A stretch of DNA of 64,000 bases, taken from Hemibagrus wyckioides (lineage: Eukaryota; Chordata; Actinopteri; Siluriformes; Bagridae). Positions 55,533-64,000 of this stretch are shown piece by piece; position 1 is the stretch's first letter; every line of letters begins with the position of its first letter. Position numbers and translations under genes: made by a program. Below the pieces are notes generated by a model that worked only from the letters and a program-made list of their open reading frames with translations, searched no databases and was not told the DNA's origin. The stretch covers positions 17,390,852 through 17,454,851 of the forward strand of contig NC_080720.1 of the NCBI RefSeq assembly GCF_019097595.1, read 5' to 3'.

Positions 55533-56433
55533 ACATATGCACACACACACACGTACACACACCACTATATTAGAAAATCATTTAAGCACATTATACAACA
55601 CACTGATTAGATGCTCTGTTATAGGTGCTGAATATGAATGAACTGTTTTTACATTTGAATAAAACATGGAGGACGGGTTCATTACTAAATCCACTGGAGA
55701 GTGTAATTGCTATCAGAGTGCCACCAAAATGAGAATGTTTGATGTGTCAATCTACACAATGTATTGTCCTTTCCAAACCCATTGTCTGAAATGAGAGACC
55801 TGGAAGCAGACAGAGACACGTTCTCTCAGGTCCTTTATTTATTTTACTTCATCACAGCCCGAAAACTCTGCTTTCTGATCTGAATGAATACTAATTCATA
55901 ACTAAGCTGGTCTTTATTCACTTCCTTTGGCTGCTACTTCAGCTGCCCACTCCTCTGTTGACTTCCATGACCGTGCCTTTGACCAATAATGCTGTCCATT
56001 TACAGTCTTTGTGGATGCTGTAATATGAAGGTGAGATGCTGTAATCCAAAGCAAGTTGTTTTTATTTGGTGGTTTTTCCCAGTACACATGTCTGAGTGGT
56101 TTAAATTTAAACTTAGCATAACCTACACTCTTAGTCTTATGAGTGTCAAAGACAGAGCACTCCATCAGGGCCTTTTTATTTGAAGAAGGGTGACTCAGTG
56201 TCGCCAGTGTTACTGGAACAGAATGTTTTTTTCTTTTTTCTTTTTCGAGCAGCCGTGCTTTCAAAAAGCAACTAACATCATCACCAACACACATTCATCT
56301 GTGCTTTAGTAACTTTTTTTTGCAAAGCTAATTGACAAAGTTGATTTTTGTTTGTTCTTGATTTATGTTAAGAATCTTAGTTTTACTGTATTAAAAATCC
56401 CATTATAATAGTCTTGTGCTTTGCTTTTCAAAG

Positions 56434-56640
56434 GAAACTACTATGGCACGCCCAAACCCCCTGCAGAGCCGAACTTGGTTCAGCCTGATCTGGTTGACCA
56501 GGTGTTATTTGAGGAAGAATTTGGAACAGAAGTTCAACGGAAGCGCACCACCTCTGTCAGCAAGATGGACCGCAATGACAGTGCTGTCCCTGAGGAGGAC
56601 GACGATGAGGAGCGACCAGCACTTCCAAATGGCCTTCCAG
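56434..56640 (+). CDS. magi3: MAGI3 internal exon (exon 4), end of GuK-like domain and linker
   Basis: Follows on from TYD with [13 protein letters not shown], the conserved end of the MAGI GuK-like domain, then a linker with DPVDQVLF-like text ([14 protein letters not shown]), the basic/Ser-Thr patch [11 protein letters not shown] and an acidic run ([10 protein letters not shown]). The same order of features and closely similar wording occurs in mammalian MAGI3. Length is 207 bp, phase 1 to phase 1. The acceptor AG is at 56432-56433 after ttgcttttcaa. The donor is GTGTGTGAA at 56641, a non-consensus donor that merges into a TG-repeat. Reading through the donor gives an in-frame TGA at 56646-56648, so retention of intron 4 would truncate the protein right after the linker. 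The RKRTTSVS patch is a plausible basophilic-kinase target (inference only). Confidence 0.95.
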
Positions 56641-56667
56641 GTGTGTGAATGTGTGTGTGTGTGTCTG
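56641..56667. repeat. (TG)n microsatellite forming the exon 4 donor
   Basis: The intron begins GTGTGTGAATGTGTGTG and continues as TG units, so many alternative GT dinucleotides follow the annotated donor. Confidence 0.9.
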
Positions 56668-59600
56668 CATATCTGGTTGTTAACCACAGTCTCAACCATG
56701 AAACTATTGCGACCACAGATTGTAAAAGATCAATAGAATGTTTCTCTGTTGTTGAGGTTTAATTACCAACAGATGCTAAATTTAGCTATTTTGATTTGCA
56801 CTTTGATGACCTCGATTAAAGGAATACAGCAACAATAGAAAATCATTAGCTTTTTATATTCAGTGCGGTCAGCATTTTTTGAGGCATAAAGCATGACCTT
56901 CCATATATTTTTACAGGAATATTTTAGATCATGTTCAGTGGCTATGCACAATCGCGAGAATGTTTTTAGACCATTTGATCATGGTCAGGGTCAGGAACAC
57001 ACATCATCAGATGTCTGTGGTGATATGATAATAGAATGATAGGAAAAGTACTTGAATGTACTTGCCCAAAGATACATGAAAACATATTGTTTATAAGCTC
57101 AACAGCTATTGGAGTTTATGTAGATGCATCCTAGCGTTGTTTAAACCCTTAGTTTCAGCATAGATCTCAACATGCTTTCAGAGATAAACAAGCATGCCTG
57201 ATGGTTAGGTGAAAATTTTTCCCAAACAAAGTTAATCCACATTTATATGAACTACAGTTCACTGCTGAGTGCCTATGGCAAGATTTGGAGAGTTCCAGTG
57301 GCTGAAGGTGTATTCCAAAAAAAATGACAATTTTCAGGCTGCTAAGTTGAATTTTTTTGAATTTTTCTAGAAATGACGAAAAACATATCAAGTGTCCCTG
57401 TTGTGTATGTATGACTCACAGTGCAAAAAAACAAACAGAAAAAAACAAAACAAAACAAAAAAAAAACAGGGGGGACACGAGTATGTTCAGGACAGTTCAG
57501 GACATCATTGTTTCATATTTGTCTGCAACTTTCTTGTCACTTCCACAAGCTGTAGTATGTATTCCAATGCAGGAAAAAGTGCTTACATTCGAAAACTCCT
57601 AACAGTACATATTTAATTCTGCATGCATTTAAAAATCACAGAAAATAAAAAATATGTACAAGTGTTCTATCTTCTTTTTAATGTTGGTGAATTTCATGTC
57701 ATTTATAAAAGAGACTGTTGCAGGCTTGAATGGGTATATACACTGTGGATGTCTGTGGATAGTAAAATCTGAGTTGATTTTCTGTTCAACACAGTTGTGA
57801 AAAGTGGTTATATGAGTGACTGTAGTTTTTCTAAAAACTAAAACCTCTCTCACCAACAAAGCATTTCTGCCTGCAAAGCAGCAACCTGCTTGCTGGATGT
57901 TTTTTGCACCATTTTGTGTCAGAATCACTGAGATCACATATTTTTTCTATTCTGTTGTTTGATGTGAATAATAGCTGCCAGGGGGATAGAACGCCATTGT
58001 ACTGGTAAAAAGGGTTAAAACCCTGTTATTTTCCCACAGGACAAACCAAAGCATCCTTAAGGATGGTAGATTAACCTTTTTTTCATAAAAGTGCACACAG
58101 CAGATGTCCATCATGTGTTTGTAATGAAAGCGATGTCTCTGTATCTAGCAAAAATAAAAAATCATTGATATACTGAAGGAGAAGTGGACACTGAGAGCTT
58201 CTTGCTAAGCCTGCTGCAGCTTTACATAAAATCCTTTGGTGGCACATTATCACTGCATTGGGACAGAATGGTGCAAGGTCAGAAATCAACACTGATTATG
58301 CACACTTGGTGTTGCTCTTCCTGAAAAGCCAGCTCCCAGATTCACAGTGACAGGCTGGTATACCTTGAAGTGAATATATTCCAGTGACCTCAGTTTGGGA
58401 TTTAATTAAGAGCTGTTCTGAACTATGATACCAGTTCCTCCTTTCTTTAAATTAGATTGCCACAGCATGCAGTGGTGCTGAGAAATGATTTGCTGATTCA
58501 TACTGATTCAAACTGACTCATAAGGATCTCTGAACATGATTCACTCGAATCAGTTATTGAATGAAACTAACAATCCTACGCTAAGCAATAGTAATTAGTC
58601 ATATACAAGATACAGTCGATGCAAAATAACACTATGTATATATAAATATACTGTATATATATATATATATTGCATTATTGCATATGATCATCCATATGAT
58701 CCATATAATAAATAAATAATTACAGGCTACTACTAAAGAAATGTAAATAGATAAATCTAGAGGTAGCAGGAGAGAGAGAAAGAGTGAGGGAGAAATCAAA
58801 ATCTATATGGAGAATGGAAGTGAGCTGACTATGAAAGCTGCTGAGCTGTAACCAGAGGCAGTCTGTCTCTGTCCATCTTGATCTGCTTTGATCCATTGCA
58901 TACAGTATGTTTTAATGGACACCATAACGGAAGTCATCTTAATGGAAATCTATTGAAGTGGGTGAGAGAAGAAAATATCTGTAAAGTAGGCATTGTTGCC
59001 ATGGTACCAAGCAGAATATGCATGTGTTGTCTGTGGTAGACTGAGCTCTCAAGTGTACTGCTATTGATTAATGTCTAAATCTCAGAGTGGTTGTGCATTT
59101 GCATAGTTATCTTGTGCAGTTGGGATTGGCTAATGCTCCAATCGAGGCCTTGGCTGATACCAGTGAAGAGGAAATAGCTGCTGAATGTTCACTCAAGCAA
59201 ATAATCCCTTCACTTGTGTAGGAAGAAATCAAATAAAAGTAATTTTTCCTTGGAGTATTTTAATATGTGTTTTGGAGGATTGTGCCACTTTCACAATAAT
59301 AGAAGGTTTCCAGCAGTGGCTTGTGGTTGTAGATTTTAGTGGGCCATAAATAGCAACATAGTCTCAAACAAAATGAAGTCGAGAAGCTAACAGGGTATTA
59401 TCTAGTACAACTTTAGAATGATCCCATATTTGAAGAATCAACAGCATACGTACAGTCATCCAGCGTACAGTCTAGCACGGTTTCATGTGATCGTGGCAAT
59501 ATCAATTACAAAGGCTGGACAAGTTTCAGCAAAACTTCTAACCCAACTACATTTAAAAAAATACACAAAAGAGCTGAAACTAGCCCAAAACTTTGGCCAA

Positions 59601-60825
59601 TTGTAAAGGGAGACTTTATTTCTGCCTTGCCAATACTTTATATTTTTTTTAGATGTAGCTTCCTATTAATTAATTACTTTAGATATATCATATAAATCAA
59701 GTTCTTTTTACCTGCTTTTTTAAACTAGCCCAATGTGACTTCATTTTGCAGATGATTTTATCCAAACTGACTAACAAATGTTTTTTTTAACAATGTTTTT
59801 CTTGAAGAAATACAAGAAAAAATCCCACATCTCACTAGTGGAATAGTGCCTCTGTGGAAGTGGGGCAGTACGTGTATTCCCCCAAAATTGCATAACATCT
59901 AGAATTTTGAGGAAATCAATGAGAAAACTTATATCTGTCAGATATAAAACAATAAATTTATTGGTTCCTCAAAAGGCCCAGCTGCTACTGCAGGTTTCCC
60001 ACAGGTGTGTGTACTGCATTGCTATACCTTTATTTAAACTTAAAGCCTTCAGATCCCAACTTTATTACATCTAACTCTGTACACCTAACAGACTTCTAAA
60101 ACAATTACAAAGGGCAGACATTTATTTAAGAAGACATTTATTTATTTATTTAAGATCATATGCCAGAGGATCCCAACCACCAAGCTTTCAGGCATTTGAA
60201 CCAGAACAAGGATTTTTTTAATAGATGTCAAACCATGTTTTGTTTTGTTTGACTCATCGAGGAATAATGCAATGATTTTGTTATTCAGAATGACATAAAG
60301 ATCTACCATGAGATATTTCTATTACTTTAAACAAGTGGGGTGTCAAACTCTGGCCACATCACCATTTTGTGAGCCTTTGCATGGCCATAATGTAAAAATA
60401 TTATTTAAAGGAAAAAAAATAAAAATAAAAGACACTATTTAAATATATGCACTATTTGGTGATAACTTTTAGTATATTTTGATTCCAGTTTTTTTTAATT
60501 GTCATTCATCTAATCACTACTTTGAGAATATTGAGGGAAGTGGAAAAAAAGTAAGAGGCAGACAGCAAAGAAATGTAGGCAGATTTGGAAAGTTCCAGGG
60601 GCTGTTGGAAAATTTTGCACAGTTTTAGTCACTTCTGATTAAGAAAAAAAAATGATCAGCATCAGAAATATTTGGTTTGGCATCACCATTTCCTTGCCAT
60701 GTTGCCTCTTGCCATTTCTCCATCTACTTGTCCCCTGGCCATTTTCTAAAATGGGAACAGATACCTCTCTGTCTATGACCATCTCTCAACCTTAATATAC
60801 AAATCACTCCCCTGCCTCCTCCTAG

Positions 60826-61110
<285 letters not shown>

Positions 61111-62358
61111 TGAGTCTGGGGGAAATACTGCAAAGCATGACTGGGACTTACTGTATATGAGTGTGGTGTGTGGTGCAGCACCAGGACACCAAGGTCCTCA
61201 GTTCAGTCCTGAGTTCAGATTGCCAACCTTTCTGTTGAGGACAAATTTGACATTGTTTTGATTTCAGTAGTGTGTATTATATTGACTGAATCTGAATTTT
61301 CTTTCTTTAGTTTACTTGTTTGTTTATTTTGTTATTTAACCAATGATGATAGCAATATCAGTAATGCAAGTGATGTAAATGGAAATGATTACAGTAAAGA
61401 ATCTAATAGCAAATAGTAAATGTTCTAATAGCCTAAAGCATGCTGTGTACTGTAGTGAACATAACTAACTTAACAGCAACAATACTATAATATTGTGAAA
61501 CAGTGACAAAAAGATGACAAATAGCATATTAAACACTAGTTTCATGCCAGAATGCATAATGTCACACACTTTGCTAGCCTAAATCTAATATTTAGAATAA
61601 TAAGCTGAATGAATTTCTAAAAAACATTCCACTTAGAAATCTGTCTCTTCACTCAGATGATCCCTGTCTGCTACAGTGGTGGGAAAATAATTGCTAACTA
61701 ACTCAGATTCAGATTACACTGTCAGATTAAACTGAATTCATTAGGCTTATGTCCATTTCACTATGGCACATGTCAGACACATCAAAGCATGGCATTCATT
61801 TTGTGAGAAAAGCACATTAAACTAGCAAGGTTTTAGACATCAAGGCAGACCGGCTGCATTTAGTGCTGCAAGTGTTAAACCTGCCCAGGCAAGGTTATAA
61901 GTGGCATAAATATAATTTCCATGTTATTACTCTTCATTTTAGTCTTTTTTTTAAAGTAGAGAAGTCAAGGTATATTATTGGCTGACAAATCTGGGTCAAA
62001 AAAGTTATTTTTGGCTAAAACATTCAGCAGATTTTTCCAGATTGCCAGATATTACAGATATTACAACATTTTCTATATCTAAAGTCTTTGTGAGCTCTAT
62101 ATATCTCCCTATAACTTCTAGAGGCAGGTCAACTGTCCAGAGAGCATTTTACTAACACAAGTTTTGGACAGACTTGTTCTAATGTATTGGGAGCATACGC
62201 GCAAAGGTCCATTATACAGTTGCGCTTTTGTGTACTTTTTAGTGGATCTTGTCTTTGATGAGAACAGCAGAGAGCAGCAGAGTAGCAGTCAGTGAGCATG
62301 CAGGAGTAAATTTAGCCCACATTGTGGCCCAGATGTTCTCTAATGAATAGAGAGAGTG

Positions 62359-62359
<1 letters not shown>

Positions 62360-62405
<46 letters not shown>

Positions 62406-62408
62406 TGT
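62360..62408. repeat. (TG)n microsatellite
   Basis: TG run with one TA interruption near the right end. Confidence 0.94.
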
Positions 62409-62882
62409 GCATGTACATGCGCATAGTCATGAATATTTCAGAATTTCCAACAATTTCCTAAATTATCAACTGCGTTAGTATCAGTGAGCTGCATTAACAT
62501 GTCGGTGAACATCACACCTCAATCTCTGAACTTCATTAGTGTTGGTAAATTGCTTTACAACATTTTAAAATTTCTGTAAATGTATTAATAATAAATAATT
62601 AACAGAAATAATTTGCTATTACACTATAGTAGAGGTACATTTTGATGCATAAATCCGCTCTCGCTTTGATCACACCATAAGCACAAGCAGAGATTTGCAT
62701 GAGAGAGATTTGCATGACTGGCATCACAATGCAATTCTTGTGCAGAGGATTTGATAGTCTGTCACAGGAGTGTGATAGAGTGTGAGTATTATGATAGTAT
62801 ATGAGTATGAGGAAAGGAAAATAATAGTATCCGAGACAAGTATGCTAGTATGTGTGTGGAGTATTGTATGTGAGGGAGTATG

Positions 62883-63021
62883 ATATAATATAATATAATA
62901 TAATATAATATAATATAATATAATATAATATAATATAATATAATATAATATAATATAATATAATATAATATAATATAATATAATATAATATAATATAATA
63001 TAATATAATATAATATAATAT
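62883..63021. repeat. (AATAT)n pentanucleotide array, about 28 units
   Basis: 139 bases of the 5-mer with no visible interruption. Both long minus-strand ORFs here, which read as repeated I-I-L-Y-Y, are artefacts of this array. Confidence 0.97.
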
Positions 63022-63067
63022 GTGAGAGAAGTATGATAGTGTGCCAGTGGAGTTTGTGAGGTGTATG

Positions 63068-63870
63068 GCATTCAATTCAGTTTTATTTGTTCACTGGTCA
63101 CTGTCACAAAGCATCTTTATATATATCAATTCAGGATATTAAATTAGATTACATTTGTAAATTTGTGTTTAATGAGCAAGCCAGAGGTGAAAGTGGCAAG
63201 AAAAACACCCTAAGACGATTTTGGGAAGAAACCTTGAGAGGAACCAGACTCAAAAGGGAACCCTCATCTGAGTGGCACCAGATTGTGTGATTATGAATCA
63301 TTTCCCTTCTATAACTGTATTTTATATGGTGGAAAATTCTTTCTGGTTTTTAACTGTTCACTGATGGAGAATTGAGTGCAAAACTGTTCATGGCAATTGC
63401 AGTCCTAAAGCTATCATAGCAATTATAGTTTTAAGCCGTTGCAGCAAAACTGCATCCTAGTGGTTTCTAAATGGTACCATCTATTGCAATCTCATTTATC
63501 TGTAGGCTGTCCATGTGGGGCCATCCTCAGCAGCAGTGAGTGTTTTCCAAATGAAGCAACTACTCCAACCAGAAGTAGGGCAACAGGATTTATCAGGCAG
63601 GTCTGGAGAGTAGAAGAGGTCAGGATCAATTGTATCTCAGGAGTCACATGTGTAACTTGACAAAGAGAAAGAGAGAGAGAGAGAGAAAGAGAGAGAGACA
63701 GAAGGAGGGACAGAGAAGGAGAGACACAGATCATTAGTATGCATATTGTTGTGTAATGTTTAAGGACAATGTACATGTGTGCAACGTGCAAACAAGGACA
63801 GAATGTCTAAAAGGGAGAGCCAGTAAGTAACACAGACATGATGGCTTCCTGGGACATAATAGTGACATGA
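63068..63870 (-). repeat. Long fish interspersed repeat, non-autonomous
   Basis: On + it reads 'ttcaattcagttttatttg', 'gtcacaaagcatctttat', 'gagcaagccagaggtgaaag', 'gaagaaaccttgagaggaac', 'cagactcaaaagggaaccc', 'cctaaagctatcatagcaat', 'aaaactgcatcctagtgg', 'ggccatcctcagcagcag', 'caggcaggtctggagag', a GA-rich patch at 63661-63720, then 'gtgtgcaacgtgcaaac' and 'tgggacataat'. This order is known to me as one abundant otophysan repeat. Its left 230 bases are the reverse complement of the copy at 11935-12155. Confidence 0.7.
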
Positions 63871-64000
63871 CCGTATGTGAGAGGAGTGTGATAGTTTATA
63901 GGGAAAGCATAACAGTGCATGTGAAAATGTGTGTGAGAGATGATGCTGTGTGTGAGTTTGACAGTGTACAGTATGTGAGCATATATGTTATTGTCTTTCA

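Noticed and set aside
56416..56736. 106-codon ORF overlapping MAGI3 exon 4 in another frame, and minus-strand ORFs there
   Set aside because: Shadows; the [10 protein letters not shown] frame is the conserved one.
62724..63075. Minus-strand ORFs of 115 and 76 codons with repeated I-I-L-Y-Y
   Set aside because: Produced by the pentanucleotide array.

Overview
This is a stretch of a vertebrate nuclear genome, almost certainly a bony fish and probably an otophysan (catfish-like). The DNA is AT-rich with very sparse coding sequence, long introns, many long di-, tri- and pentanucleotide microsatellites, several decayed Tc1-type DNA transposons, and tRNA-derived SINEs whose heads and tails resemble families common in catfish and their relatives. 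The clade assignment rests on remembered repeat families and is an inference.

The only protein-coding gene I can support is on the + strand: four consecutive internal exons of MAGI3 (membrane-associated guanylate kinase, WW and PDZ domain-containing 3), at 46233-46349, 49193-49312, 56434-56640 and 60911-61109. Their joined reading frame stays open, every junction uses AG/GT, and the product runs from the start of the guanylate-kinase-like (GuK) domain through an acidic/basic linker into the first WW domain. The wording matches vertebrate MAGI3 better than MAGI1 or MAGI2. I number these exons 2-5, because exon 1 (start codon and first PDZ domain) is not visible and should lie upstream of base 1, and the remaining WW/PDZ exons should lie beyond base 64000.

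Layout: 1-46232 is the 3' part of a very long first intron. It holds SINEs at about 10.0, 23.6, 25.6 (a tandem dimer), 26.5, 39.7 and 45.7 kb; a broken Tc1 element inserted in a (TA)n tract at 44.26-45.54 kb; two older relatives of a different Tc1 family at 34.9-35.8 and 38.8-39.4 kb; LINE-like 3' ends near 39.5-40.4 kb; and many microsatellites. Intron 2 (46350-49192) is short and nearly repeat-free. Intron 3 (49313-56433) carries a nest of insertions between 51.8 and 54.06 kb, including a SINE with a clear 15-bp target-site duplication. Intron 4 ends in a (TC)n tract that itself forms the splice acceptor of exon 5. Intron 5 starts at 61110 and contains an (AATAT)n satellite-like block and a long interspersed repeat near the right edge.

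There is no operon-like organisation, rRNA, functional tRNA gene or CRISPR array. Nearly all reported ORFs outside the four exons are translations of microsatellites, transposon remnants or chance. The points most worth a second look are microsatellites abutting splice sites of three of the four MAGI3 exons, a near-perfect 22-bp hairpin at 22.6 kb, an unexplained coding-like ORF at 31.6 kb, and the nested transposon region in intron 3. I did not find convincing evidence of a novel biological system.
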